Shown here: piece by piece, positions 21,255-33,305 of the stretch
Numbering within the stretch: position 1 is the first letter of the stretch
How the letters are laid out: every line of letters starts with the position of its first letter
Source: Portulaca oleracea
Lineage: Eukaryota; Streptophyta; Magnoliopsida; Caryophyllales; Portulacaceae
Direction: 5' to 3'
Assembly: GCA_029582165.1 (NCBI GenBank)
Contig: CM055873.1
Location: 40,036,795-40,100,794 of the forward strand
DNA length: 64,000 bases
Made by a program: the position numbers and the translations under genes
The notes under the pieces: model-generated
Told to the model about the DNA's origin: nothing
The model's database searches: none
The model's input: only the letters and a program-made list of their open reading frames with translations

Positions 21255-22560
21255 GGGCAGTGATTGGAAATATTATGCGAAAGGTAGGCGACAATAGTAA
21301 AAAGGGGGGCGACGAAAAACAAGCGGGTAAAATTTTGATTTCCTGAAACATGCTCATAAACAAGAGATAAAAATGTCTGCCATCTATGAAGTTTTCTCAT
21401 ATGAGGGTCATTATCTATACTTTGTTTTACAAAAGTAGTTGCAAATTTATGATCAGTTAAAACTTTAAATGGTTTCGCTATTAGAAACAATCTCCATTTT
21501 TTCATTCTTCTAATATTGCTAATAATTCTTTTTCCATGGTATTATAGTTTTCTTCTTGAGGCAAAAATGTGCCACTATGATATCCACATATAGCATTTAA
21601 ATTTGTCTTTAAAACAGCTGCCCATGTAGTGTCTGATGCATCTGTTTGTAAGATAAGGTTATCACCTGGTTCTGGTAGTTTTAATGGTTTTAATTATGAA
21701 CCTTTGGCTTTTATTTTTCTTACTTGTTCTGTGTGATAATCTGACCATTGCTTTGTATTATTTTTTCTTAAAAGTTTCTGCAAATCTCTTTTTTCTTCTG
21801 CTAATTTTTCAATGTAATCTCCAGCATAATTTAACAATCCTAAAAATCCTTGGATTTGCTTTTTAGTTCGTAGCTCGTCTGGATATTCTAATATTTTTCT
21901 AGTGATATGAGGTTGAAGCGAAATTCCATTTTTTTCCTAATTTGAATCCTAAAAATTCAATTTCTTCTTTTTTTATAATAGCTTTCTTTTCACCAAGGCA
22001 AATTCCTTCTTTTATAGCTATTTCTATGAATGTTTTTAGATGTTCTCTATGTTCTTCTAATGTTGTAGAGCTGATTAATATATCGTCTACATATACTATT
22101 AAAAATGAATTTAAATGTTTGAACGCATTGTCCATTCATCTTTGAAGTATTCTGGGTGCATTTTTTAATCCAAAAGACATTACTATCCATTCATAGAATC
22201 CTTGTGGGGTGCTAAAACCTGTATATTTAATGCTATCTTCTTCCATTTTTATTTGCCAAAATCCAGATTTACAGTCAAATTTTGAAAAATAGTTTTTGTT
22301 TTTAACTAAATTAATTAGAACTTGTTTATTGGGTAGAAAATAATTATCTGTTTTAGTAAATTGATTTAATTTCTTGTAATTAATAACCATTCTAACTTTT
22401 CTTCTTCTTTTTTCTGCTTCATTCATTACCATAAAGGCAGGAGATGAATAACTACCTTTTGATGGTCTTATTAAACCTTTCTCTAATAATTCTTTAATTT
22501 GTATTGAAAATTCCTTAATGTCCTCTGGAGTATATAACATTGGTTTTTCTTTAATATAAA
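21255..22560 (-). pseudogene. Caulimovirid reverse transcriptase and RNase H
   Basis: RT runs from about 22540 to 21900: KGLIRPSKGSYSSPAFMV, RMVINYKKLN, YFLPNKQVL, FDCKSGFWQIKMEED, then a frame break at 22136 and YVDDILISS at about 22080, the catalytic aspartates. RNase H follows at about 21690-21300 with TDAS, MEKELLAI and LTDHKF supplying the acidic residues. There is an in-frame stop near 21700 and other breaks. It would copy pregenomic RNA into DNA; it cannot do so here. Confidence 0.85.
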
Positions 22561-22731
22561 CTTCTTGGGTTAGTTATATTTTGGCTCTGGGATGATTGGG
22601 CTTCCAGAATTGTAATGGGTTTTCAGAGTAATTTTGTTTTATCTTGTCCAGTAAATCTTCTTTCCGAATTATATGGACTTGAATTTTGGGCTGTGATTGA
22701 ACTTGGGCTGGTAATGTTGTTTTTTCATACC

Positions 22732-23160
22732 CTAGTCCACCACGCTTGGGCGCACTCTGTATGGGCTTTTTAAAGTGGGTATTTTAAGAGTATGGCCACA
22801 TTTAGTAGTAAAATAGTCTGCATATGTAGTTTGGGTAAATTTTGCAAATTGTTTTAGAAAGTCATTTCCTAATAGAATGTCATATCCTGAATTATATTGT
22901 AATACTAAAGGGATATTGATTATTTTATTTCCTATTATTATTGAAACGTTTGTTTGAACATGTTCTACAAATACACTGGCTGAGTGAACTCCTTGAAGTT
23001 GTATCTTTTTATTAGCTGGTAATTTTTCCCATTTTGGTAAAAGGAAATCTCGAAATATAGTTACTTCTGATCCGGTATCTATCAAAGCAGTAGTAGTTAT
23101 ATCTAATTCTTGAGCTTTTATTTCTGTATATGTGACAACATGAAGTTCTAATTGTCTCAT
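22732..23160 (-). pseudogene. Caulimovirid aspartic protease (second retropepsin-like module)
   Basis: ALIDTGSEVTIF (about 23080-23045) is an intact retropepsin active-site loop, and YDILLGNDFLKQF (about 22890-22850) is the expected distal motif. The spacing fits one retropepsin monomer of about 110 residues. It lies just before RT, where the family's protease normally sits. The frame is open for 142 codons. Confidence 0.8.
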
Positions 23161-23605
23161 AATAACCTTTGGAGAATTATTTTTTGTCCATTGTTATTTA
23201 AAATTGTATGATGTGGTGTAATTTCATAGGAAGTATATTGGTCTAAAAATTTCATTCCTAATAAAATATGATAATATTCATTATTAATTGTATGATCTAC
23301 ATAGCATTCAAATTCTAGATAATGTGAATCGTGAGTTTTCATCATAATTTTAGATTTTTGTTTTAAAGATGTATTTCTTCCATCATATGTAGAGAATGGT
23401 ATTGTTCGACTGAAATTATAGGTAAAGATAGAATTTTACAATGACACTGAGATGCTCCAGTATTTATAAGGACTTTATTTTTTATCCAAGATTGACCATT
23501 AAAATATTCCAAATTTACTTTATAAGTACTATTAGTATTTGGGAAGGTTAATTGTATATTTTTAGGTCTAATTTTAGCTTGTCCTATTAATAATTCTTGA
23601 GTCAT
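23157..23605 (-). pseudogene. Extra retropepsin-like module upstream of the protease
   Basis: KVLINTGASQCHCK (about 23480-23440) resembles a retropepsin active-site loop with the catalytic Asp replaced by Asn. After a break at 23363-23345, YHILLGMKFLDQY (about 23275-23235) matches the distal ILGxxFL motif. The module ends just before the frame of the next protease begins, so two protease folds lie in tandem. It may be a non-catalytic domain or a remnant of duplication. Confidence 0.6.
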
Positions 23606-23874
23606 AGGTGTAGGGTTTGATATTCTAAAACCTCTTTCTGTATATGATAATCTTGGTGGTTGATAAAGGGTTGTTCTGTGGTATATACTTTAAAATATCT
23701 TATTAATTTTCTAGTAAAGAAATCATCTAATTTTCTCAAAAAAATTTCGAGGATCCTTTTAAGATAGATCTTTGATTATAATTTTTTCATAAAGTCGTTG
23801 ATCAAAGGACATTATTCCCATATAATTTTCATTATTTTCTTGTTCTTCGGAAATTAAAATTTCTTCGTCTTTAG

Positions 23875-25500
23875 TATTCATTTTCAGATTCTGTGTACTC
23901 TTCTATTTCAGATTCTATTATTTCTTCTGAGCTTATAGATTTATAACAACTAGAAATTTCATCATATTTTGCAACATCTATGGGGTTAAGTTCATATTCA
24001 ATTTCTTCAAACTCTTCTGTATATAGTTTTACTAAATTAGCTCGTCTTTTATTACAATCTATAGATTTATGTCCTATTTCTCCACCGTTCCAACACTGAC
24101 AAGAGGTAGATTTTTTATTTCTTTTATAATATTTATTTTCACGATTTATTCTATCTTTTGTTATTTTTCATATCTAAAATGTTCACTACTTCTTTGGGGT
24201 TTATTAACCGATTGTTCAGATCTAGTTCTTTCTGTTTTACTTCTTTTTGAATTAAAATTTTTTGATTTAGAAAATTTTCTTCTAGGGATAGTAGTTTTTG
24301 AATTCTTTTTAATAGTTTTCTTTCTTTTGTTTGAAGAATAAGGTTTCCATTGCATCTTCTATATCAATTATTAGGTGACTTTTAACATCTGACTCTATCA
24401 TATATTTTGGATTAGATGAGGCTCCGTTCCACCAATCATGAACTATTCCTTGGAATGAGTTTATTATTACATTGAAAATTGCATCTATATCTCTTCCTTC
24501 ATTAGCATAAGTGGCTGTAGTTATTAAAGAATGAATCATTGCAGTTTTCCATGTATCTAATGCCTTTCTTATATCAGTAACACAATCTATATTTAAAAGG
24601 TATCCATATGTTGGTATAGGTTCTTGTTTTAAAGAGTCTTGTGGAATGAAATCTTCATTAACTTTTGATGTATTTCTTTTTCTCCTAGGTATAAATGGAG
24701 GTTTTCTATCCCTGGGACTGGAGTTTCTAAAGGAATATGAAGCTTCTCCTCTTTCATGTGTGAAATTACTATTATTTGATCCTACGCTACCAGTTGGTCC
24801 TCATGTATTCATATTTCCTTGTTTAACTATTTCGGAAATCTGTAAATCTTCAAATTCTTGTAATAATTCCTCAATTGATTTATTATAGTCTCCCATTGTT
24901 CGTCATTAGATTAACTAGATTGTGGATCCTTATTATATTCTTTATTTTCTAGTTTGTTCAATTTTTGTTGTTGTCTATCCTTGATTTCTTGTATAATTTT
25001 TTCTTGATATCTTTTAGCATATATTTCATCATCACTTCGTGGGGTTATGGATTCAGGAACTTTTATTTCAATTGTTCTGAATTGTTTTCTTTGTTTTGGT
25101 TTTATCATATTTTCAACAGATGTAGTCATTAATTGCATCTGAATTATTAGGCTTTTTTTACATTGACTAATTTCTTCTACTTATTTTGTTAATTTCTTTA
25201 ATTGATTTTCTATTTCAGGAAAACTCATTATTTTAATATTCGTCGTTAAACCAAAATTCAGTGTCAAGTTGATATAAATCATTATCATTATAAACAAATT
25301 CTTTGTTTTTGAAATATTTTCGATTTTCATAATTTTTTATAAATTTTTCATGAGCTCTTCTTTCTTCTTTATAAATAAGTAGGTCTAATTGATCTTTATG
25401 AAATGAATTTAATTGACTATTTTGAGGATTATTTTTCTCTAATTCATCTTTTTGCTTAATATGAGTTTTTTTGTAGATGTTCAATCATTTCATCAGATAA
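23875..25500 (-). pseudogene. Caulimovirid coat-protein-like region
   Basis: Fragments across several frames: charged, Lys/Glu-rich stretches at 25484-25233 and 25138-24911, a capsid-like segment with GIVHDWWNG at about 24440, and a nucleic-acid-binding finger near 24110-24065 reading C-WNGGEIG-H-KSID-C. The second cysteine of the usual CCHC pattern is a glycine. An acidic tail with many Glu and Ser residues follows (to about 23880). Frameshifts and stops throughout. Similarity to caulimovirid capsids is inferred from layout and motifs. Confidence 0.6.
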
Positions 25501-25600
25501 TTTTTTATTTGATTCAATTAAAATATAAGCATCTTCTTCTTTAATTGTTTTTAATTCTGGCAAAATGGTGCTGCCATTAATCTTTAGGCTTTTTAGTGAT

Positions 25601-26509
25601 AAATATGCATAAACAACACTTTATATTAATTCTAATAAAGGTTTTCTTGCCACTTTCTTTTTTAGTCCTCTTGTTTTTCTTATTTGCATCTCTTGGTCCC
25701 TCATGAGTTATGACTCAAGACATCTTGGGCGCATGGAGGCATGGAGAGACCGGACTCATGATCATTTTTTTTACAATAATTATTTATCATCATTTGCATA
25801 TGTTCTTTAATTTATGCAAATCAATTGCTGAAAAGTTAAAATAAAAATAAATGTGAAAAGAATCTTAAAATCATCAACAATAATATAAAAGCGACATTCT
25901 TAGCCATACTCGTACTATGGTCCATCTCTTCGCGATATAAAATAAACATTCTAAAGTATATGCTTGTACGTTGTTATGTTTCATTATACAAGGATGTAAA
26001 CTAGTTGAGTTACGACTCATCCTACCCAAAAAAAAAATATGGAAAACATTGTGAAATCCTTTTGTTTGGTACGTGTCTTATTTTAAGATTTTTTAAAAAA
26101 AATTTCCCCTTGTATTTAAATTATTATTTCTATTTTTTTAAGAGTGTTTTACATTTATTCCGTGTGTTATAATAACTTTTATACTTCACATTTATAAAAT
26201 GATTTTTACCCTATTTCATTGGAATTGTAAATTTTTTAACCTCTAGATTTTCCTCGAATAATCATTCTGAGGTTTTTCTTGTAAAAATGGATTTTTGATT
26301 ATAAAGTGACGATTTTACTATTCGTTTAATTTTTTTATTCCATGCCTTTGCTCCTCATATGGCTCCATTACATTAAACTAGATCGTATTTTTAACTCATC
26401 TCATATCAAATTTTAGTTTAATATTTAATAGTATTTGATAATATTACATATAGTATTACATATTTGATAGTATTGATCCGTTTTGATCTGACTACCCTAA
26501 GTATTGAAC
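25601..26509. other. AT-rich intergenic DNA
   Basis: No coding potential or recognisable repeat beyond short A/T runs. A TCATGAGTTATGACTCAAGAC phrase near 25700 has a weak partial echo (GAGTTACGACTCAT) at about 26006. Confidence 0.5.
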
Positions 26510-27238
26510 GCGTTATTTTCTTAGGAGGCTATAGGGTCTTGGGATTTTCATGGTCTGGGCATGAAGAATAACCGAGGTATGGTCAAGGCAATTTTCCCAA
26601 GTCAAGCCCGTGAGCACCCTTGGAAGTCAAGGAAGAAGAGGGATAAAAGAGTCAAGGAAAAGAACTTGCAATAGGTCACAAACGTGACCCAAATGGTCAT
26701 GCCGGCAACCAAGCGTTTGATCCAGCTCTTTTGACAAACCGTGCGTCACGCCCATGACTTGAGAAGGTCACGACCTTGACAAGCTTTGACTGGCTGGTGA
26801 CCCTTCTTCAAGAAACTAGGGTCACGACCATGACGAACAAGGTCACGCCCGTGACCCCAGTCGGCCGGCTGCCTCCTCGCACAAGAAATATATGTCATGC
26901 TCGTGACACCTGCATATCATGACTTTGACGTAGACGATTTCAGGGTTTTATTTCATGTTCCCCTCCCCTCTATATATGTTAACCCGATTGTATTTATGAG
27001 AAACTTATGTTATTTGATCAAAATGAAGAATGGAACCTGGGTATTTGAAAACTCAAATCTTGATTCTTGCTTTATCTATGGTGAGTGGTGGTGCTAGTGG
27101 GGTGATTTCTTTAAGAGTTGATTGATGTTATCTTTAGGTTACCTTGGGTGGGATTTCTTGGCTACTTAAGGGTGGTCGCTGGTAGTCTTCCTTTATGCAA
27201 TCTCTATTTGGGTACCTAGATCATACTTGGTGAGCTTA
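26510..27238. repeat. Unassigned LTR-like fragment with GGTCACGCCCGTGACC motifs
   Basis: Six or more copies of a hyphenated palindrome: GGTCACAAACGTGACC at 26674, GTCACGCCCATGAC at 26744, GGTCACGACCTTGAC at 26766, GGTCACGACCATGAC at 26820, GGTCACGCCCGTGACC at 26841 and GTCATGCTCGTGAC at 26894. A TATA-like CTCTATATATG follows at 26970, then a T/G-rich transcribed-type region. The layout resembles U3-R of an LTR. The adjoining Athila LTR starts at 27239 and probably inserted into it. The family is unknown. Confidence 0.55.
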
Positions 27239-28638
27239 TGACAGACCTTAAATGTATCAGGTCTGTGTACCGCAAGTGTACGGGTCTGTGTAGTAATAAA
27301 ATATCGTTATCTTTCAGGGATTTGTGTTCAACTACGCACTAAACTAGTTCACTGCAAAGGATGCTAGGTCGATCAAAGGGTTGTGGTGATGATTTAGAAA
27401 ACTAAACTAAGAAATCAGGAATTTTTAGGGTTTTAACAGATAATTAAAAGCGTTTAGAGGAGTCCACTCTAGTCAATCAATCAACAATCCCGGTGTAAAG
27501 TAACAAGATAGCTCGGTGTCTATAATCTTTCTAGGCCTTTTCATAGCAATCTTTCGATTCGAAGTGAGCTACCGTGATCAAACTAAACATTATTTCTAAC
27601 TATTTAATCTAATCAAAGATAAGAACTGATTATAAACGACCCTAGGCAAGAATCATTATTTCTAACTATTTTCCATGCCTATTCAATCTACGTCTTTCCA
27701 ATTCAAGATTCAAACTTTCGTCATATTATCAAGAAACTAATACCAAGTAAAAGGCGGTTAGCCAAATTTTACTATGACAGACGAATTTCGAAGATCAAAT
27801 GAATAAAAGGAATAACTTAACACCGAGACTGCATTCAAAATTAATCAAAAGTCATCGAGTTTATCCCCCGAACAAAGGGATTTAGCTACTCATAATGCTA
27901 GAAACAAACAACAAATAAATTGAATGTAAACTGGAAAACATGGGAAAAAGTAGAAATAACCGAGTGTTTGAAATGGCGGAATCGATCTCTTCGTGTCACC
28001 CGAATCGGTCTTCTTCGTATCCTTCAATCACTACAATAATCTAAACTACTAATAATACTGAGGAATAAAACTGGAAAGAAACTATCCAAGAACTACTCAA
28101 AAGCTCTAAAAAAAAACTCTAATATTCGATGATGATTTCTTACGGCCGGCTGAAGTGTCTTTTATATCGCACGATTAGGGCACAAAACGCCGGCAACGCC
28201 CCTCTGGCAGCGTTTGGCAAGTGAGACTTGTTCTTCGTGTCTAGGTGCTGGCACCGTCTGATTTACGCTGACAGCGTTTGAAGTCTTCTTCGCCACCACT
28301 TGAGATCTCTGCCAGAGGTGCTGGCAGCGCTTAAGGTGCGGTGGCTGCTTCTCCTTACTTCGCCCAAATTTTGGGCCGGTCCTTGAGCTTGGGCCGTTGA
28401 TTCTTCTTCAATCTTTCTTCCTTTCAACTTTCTTTTGATTTTCTTTGTGTTTTCTCCCTTTTTCCAACAATTCTCTATGCTTTTGAGTGTGTTTCCAATA
28501 TCCCCTGCAAAATGTACCAATCTCGCAACCAAGTGAAAGTATCACAAAAATTGATATAAAAACATGGAATTCCGGTTAAAAAAGCATGAAATATATGTGA
28601 TTCGAGCCCTAAAAATACTATATAAAAATCACTTATCA
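27239..28638 (-). repeat. 3' LTR of the Athila element
   Basis: About 1400 bp, TGACAGACC at the left and ACTTATCA at the right on the plus strand. It is bordered by a polypurine tract at 28641-28655 and contains CGCTGGCAGCG-type motifs at about 28204, 28264 and 28319. No full partner LTR is present. Confidence 0.75.
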
Positions 28639-28678
28639 AATCCTCCCATGCTTAGCTCTTGCTTGTCCCCAAGCAAGT
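28639..28678 (-). other. Athila polypurine tract and adjoining stem-loop
   Basis: CTAAGCATGGGAGGA on the minus strand abuts the 3' LTR. Just upstream CTTGCTTG-TCCC-CAAGCAAG (28659-28678) is a perfect 8 bp stem with a 4 base loop. The same pair recurs at 30653-30688. Confidence 0.7.
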
Positions 28679-30680
28679 CAGAATTAAAAACATGAGGAAG
28701 AGGGCTCAAACAGGGAAAACAAGACTTAGGAAGAAAGAGAAGTGACAGGAGTTTTCGATAGGGTTAAAAGAAAAAAATTTTAACGCCTCCTCAGGCTAAC
28801 CAATCAAACACATCAGTTCAACAGACAATCACTAAGATAAATCTGGAAGAGAACAAAATTCAGTTCAAAATAGAAAGGAAGAAGTTTTCGAAACCAAAGG
28901 AAGAGAACAAGCACTTCAAATGTACAAATCCGCCAACAGTCTCAAGAATAATGCAAATATGCGCGGTTAGTTATGGACGTAATACAGTCAAAAGAGCAAA
29001 CCTCACATTAGGAAAGAATATGAACACTCAAACACTCAAATTTGAATATGTATGTTGGTTTTTCTCATACTCAGACCAAAAGAAACAATCTACCATAAGC
29101 TTGGTAAGAAGCTCGCTCTCCACTACTGGTATGCAATGCACAAGTGACACTCAAGAGGGCTTTTCGGGGTTGTAAGGAGGCTTAGATTAGGGTAAAGGAG
29201 TTGTAAAATTTAGGCATGAGGAGCTAGGAGCCATGCTTTGATTGATTTTCAATAAAGAACTGCTCTCAATCTCACCCTCTTGCTTAATTATGCAACGAAC
29301 TCACTTTTCTCCCTCATTGATATCAAACACCTCATGTAACTTTACAACCAGGTCAAAAGCTTGCAGAACTTTCAATTGAATCTCCCTAATCACCCTTTTC
29401 TTTTTGGAACTCTTTTGCTTTTTTTTTTTTTATATATTTTACTACTCTTTTTGGTGGGTGATCAAGGGAGAAGAGAAATATGGAAATATAGCTTTGACCT
29501 CAATATGATAAGCGAACAACACAACCAGTTACTGACTATCCAAAAGGTGGAAAATTCAGCTTATTAAATCTATAACAGTGATCATAATCACTCCCCAACT
29601 CTTCACTTTCATTCAAAACACACCAAACCAATTCTTCCCTTCAAAAATAACAAACTCTCACTCATCCAAGAAAGGCAAAAGATATGAATTATTATTATAG
29701 GCCAAGGCTTGTACTGTCAGGGTTTAATCATAAAAGAAGGATAAACAAAGGCTAGGCGGGGCGAAAAGAACGGTAATTAAAATGTCAGGGAGGTTGTTTG
29801 GGTATGTAGTTCAGCAAAATAAAAATGAATGCCTCAATCACTTTGTCACAGCGTGCAATGCAAATATGTAGTTTTAAGCAAGATGCAAAGCAAATTCTAG
29901 AGATGCAACTAATGGTGGAGTCACTCAGGAAATAAAAGAATCGATAAAAGTGATCAATTCATAATTTAGGCAATGTGGACTCACGGGATAGGGCTCAATC
30001 AACCAAAATTAGCCCAAAGATTTGCGGCACGCATATTTACACTAACTAAGGTAGTCAAAGCAGTTAAGCATACTATTCATACTCGACTCAAAATCAGAAG
30101 AATTGAAGAAAACGGTTTCAAAAACTTTTGAGTTCTTATCCAGACTTACTAAGTGAAGCAAGGTAAACTGAAAGTAAGATTGGTTTACAAATCATCACTG
30201 AAGGTGTTCCGGATTTTAATCCTAATCCTATCCTATATTTTTTTGTTTTTCTAGTCTTTTCTGATTTTTTTTTTTGAGTTTTGGAATAAGGTGAATGCAA
30301 AAGAAAGACAAAGACAAAGAAAACAAACTAAGAAAAGAAAGAAAAGAGAAATCTACATGCTTCTAACTAATACAATCTAGGTAAATGCAATTTTGAAACT
30401 AAAAGGAAAACTAAGAAAGCTTAAAAAGGAAAAAAAACTAGAAACAAGCAAAGAAAATCACACAACTAAAAATTCAAATAAAAGAAAACACACTAGAATA
30501 AGAGCAATCAAACTAAAGAAACAAACTAAAAACAAGAAGAACACACTAAATTTTTGAAAATTAAGCATGAAACAAGAAAAAAAAGACGAAAATAAAATAA
30601 AATAAACGAAAATCAGAGAAACAAGAAGAAATATTCACAAAGTGAGATATAACCCCCCATGCTTAAACACTGCATTGTCC
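28679..30680 (-). other. Long 3' untranslated spacer of Athila
   Basis: No gene. 28780-30170 is shared with Tat1 (10740-12110). A second polypurine-like tract (TTAAGCATGGGGGG, minus strand) with stem-loop CTGCATTG-TCCT-CAATGCAG lies at 30653-30688. 30300-30650 is A-rich. Confidence 0.65.
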
Positions 30681-32038
30681 TCAATGCAGAAGACAATGGT
30701 GAAGAAGGTAAAGTCGGACCAAAGGATCAGTCATCCTCCCTCGATGTGGAAGGGTTGGTTTGGCTTGGAGGTGGTGATGGTAAGGTTTGGTCAAACATGG
30801 CTTGAATAAGGCCAGAGAGGTGGGCAATCGACTCATCAAGGCATGTGAAATGCCCTTTAAAGAGGTTCCTCGACTCAAATAAATCCTACAAATCATTCAC
30901 ATGGCTCTCGGTCTGGTTGATCGCTATTTGGAGGTCGCGGTAACGCAGCTCAAGGTCTACAGGAGGTTCTTGGGGTTGAGCGTCAGGCTGCGGTTGGGGT
31001 TCGGGTTGCTGGTGGGGCTCGACATCAGGAAGATGGGATAACCAAAGAAGGTTTTCTTCGTTGAGGGGAGAGATTAGGGTAAGGTAAATGAAACCTAACA
31101 TTGTTAGGGTTGCTCCAAAGACAACGCAAGTCACTGTCGAACTTGCACATATTAAAAGAACTACACTGGTCTGCATCTAAAAACATGCTACCTGGAACAC
31201 GGTCGGGGGTGGCTTGGGTCGATCTAAAACCAAATCGGCGTGCTAGGTGTGTAACATAACCACCTATGGCTATCACTTTGTTGGATGAGGTAGCAATGCG
31301 TGAAAGGTGCGATGCAAACATGACAGCAAGGTCAGCATGGGTGTCGACATCAAGCATGGCAAGCAACATGTAGCAGTCAACTTTGGTAGCCTTGTTTGAG
31401 CTATCGGGTCTCCCAAATATACCGCATGAAAGGATGCAGTGTACATACCTCAGAGCGGGGTTCCTAATGAGGGAAGAAGGGGAGTTGCTAGGATCCCAGT
31501 CATCGACACTAACTATCCTACGAAAGAAACCCTTCCCATCCCAGTTTCTAGGAATGAGGTGTGGGTCTCTACATGTACGCTCGGGTAGACCAAAAGCAAG
31601 AGCAAATTCAGACACAGTCATCTCCCTAATCACACCAAGAAGCTGAAAATGAATACAACCATCCCTCCATTGGAGGTTCACCACAAGAGTAGACAAAAAC
31701 TCTAAAGTAAGCCCCTTAAAGGTCGGTTCATCAAGTCTAGCTATATGTGTCATTTGTCCACGTCCCAATAGCCACAAAACATCAACAAGCATGCCACAAT
31801 TCCTCGAGAAGCCCTCACTCAGATATTTGGTAGGTATCAAAACTCTTCTAGAATGAGAGTCATACCTTGCTTTGACGTCCCCTTCGAAATTGAAAAGGTT
31901 TGAGCTTCTTGAATCCCGAGACGGGGTAGCCTTTTGCTTTCCTTTCTCAGCGACAGTGACCTTCCTTTTTCAGCTTCCTCTTCCATCGTCATCACCTGAT
32001 GGAGGTCCGGAATAGCTCTGGTTCTTTGTCCTTACCAT
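30680..32038 (-). pseudogene. Athila ORF1-like (retrotransposon ORF-1 / env-position) protein
   Basis: An ATG at 32038 (MVRTKNQS) opens a Lys/Arg-rich leader with one in-frame stop near 31975. The conserved body follows at 31840-31025: YLSEGFSRNCGMLVDVLWLL, FLSTLVVNLQWRDGCIHFQL, VSEFALAFGLPE and DCYMLLAMLDVDTHADLAVM. A frameshift near 31100 leads to a membrane-like stretch and a proline/glutamine-rich tail (EPHQQPEPQPQPDAQPQEP). The pattern matches the Athila ORF-1 family, in the position where some elements have an envelope-like gene. Its role is unknown. Confidence 0.75.
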
Positions 32039-33300
32039 CTAAAAATATTCAAACATCAGTATTACCACCAAGATAAACACTACGCATCAAAGAAGCATGA
32101 TCACAATGGATATTATCGAGACTAATATCCCCCCATGCTTATTTGATGCTAAGGATTGAAATTGAAACTATTCTAACCTACAAACACACCTAAAAACAGA
32201 GCACAACATCACTAGATATTCACCATCCCAAACTAAGCCTAAATTTCTCAAATTTATCATCACCTTACTCCCAGAATACACCCAACATAACAAATTTCTC
32301 AATCTTGAAACTAAACAGAGTGACATCCATCACTCTAGTTCATGTCCTAATCAAGAATCAACCAAAAATCAAACCCAAGCAAGAAATTTGAATCATGGAC
32401 ATGGACATGGTATAATTTCAACAAATTAGTCAAAGAACTCAAGAATTCAATCAAAATCATACCACAATCAAAAGAGATAATCAAAGAACATGAAAAAGGA
32501 GTTGAGAAATTCATACCTTTGAGGTTGAAGTGAGAAGAGTAGTAGAACTTGAAAGTGTTGAGTGAGAGAGTGCAAGTGAGAGGAAGGAGATGGGAGAAGA
32601 AGAGGTGGTGTGGTGGTGTGTGTGCGTCAGCGAGCAAGGGGAAGAACGAGAGGTGAGTTTGAGGGAGGAGATGACAGCGCTTTGATCGAGGGAGGAGAAG
32701 TGAGGAGCAAAAGCTTTGGGTTTTACTTTTTGAAGGGGAGGGCCGACTAAAAACTAGAAGGCGGGCAAAAATTTTCGACAAGACCTAGAAGCGCTGCCAG
32801 CGTTTTTCAAGCACTGGCAGCGTTTAGCAAAGTTCACGCACCTAAATCTCTCTAGAACAGGCGCTGCCAACATTTACCAGGCGCTGGCAGCGTTTTTGTA
32901 CCTGATGATGAGAATTCGATTTTCAACCCTTTTTGCTTTGTTTTGCCACTTTTCCTTGTTTCCTTCTTGCTTTCCCTACAATTTGGTATACCATAAAATC
33001 CCTACAAACATCAACCAACTCAAAAATTATTAGGTCAGAGATTAAAATTTCAATAATGATAAAAAATTCTTCTAAATTTCTTCTTTTCTCTGCACACTAA
33101 AAAGGAAAAATTAGTAAATAACAAAATAAAAACTAAAGAGATAAAAATTGAAAGAGATAACATAAATAAATGAAAAGTGGGGAGGAATGAATAATAGTAA
33201 GTGATGTACCTCCCCGTGGTACTTTGTTTAAAGTCGTTAGCTCGACGTTACGGACCCCTAATCATCGGGGTCTTTAATCTGTTTTGGAACCATATCTCCA
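32039..33300 (-). other. Spacer between Athila protease and ORF1 with CGCTGGCAGCG motifs
   Basis: A third polypurine-like tract (CCCCCCATGCTTA on plus) is at 32129-32141. Motif copies lie at about 32790, 32811, 32870 and 32881. 33200-33255 (ACGTCGAGCTAACGAC... on minus) resembles the 3' end of Athila pol. No intact gene is seen. Confidence 0.55.
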
Positions 33301-33305
33301 TCATC

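Larger units (their letters stand above)
21250..25600 (-). mobile_element. Decayed endogenous caulimovirid (plant pararetrovirus)
   Basis: The minus strand carries, in order, coat-protein-like, two aspartic-protease-like, reverse transcriptase and RNase H regions, the order of plant DNA pararetroviruses. The RT resembles caulimovirids (SSPAFMV, FLPNKQVL, SGFWQIKM, YVDDIL), not Ty3 LTR elements; no LTRs or integrase are present. Stops and frameshifts interrupt every gene, so this is an old, inactive integrant. No movement protein and no tRNA-Met primer site were found, so the copy is partial. The genus cannot be assigned. Confidence 0.8.

Noticed and set aside
24069..24341. A hydrophobic plus-strand frame resembling a membrane protein
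   Set aside because: It is the reverse of a Lys/Glu/Ser-rich coat-protein-like region, which always reads as Phe/Leu/Ile on the other strand.
21250..25600. Calling the region a Ty3 LTR retrotransposon
   Set aside because: No integrase, LTRs or polypurine tract; the RT motifs and the coat-protease-RT-RNase H order fit caulimovirids better.
32347..32781. A 144-codon minus-strand frame rich in Ser, Leu and Phe
   Set aside because: Low-complexity, no domain; it lies in the non-coding spacer of Athila.
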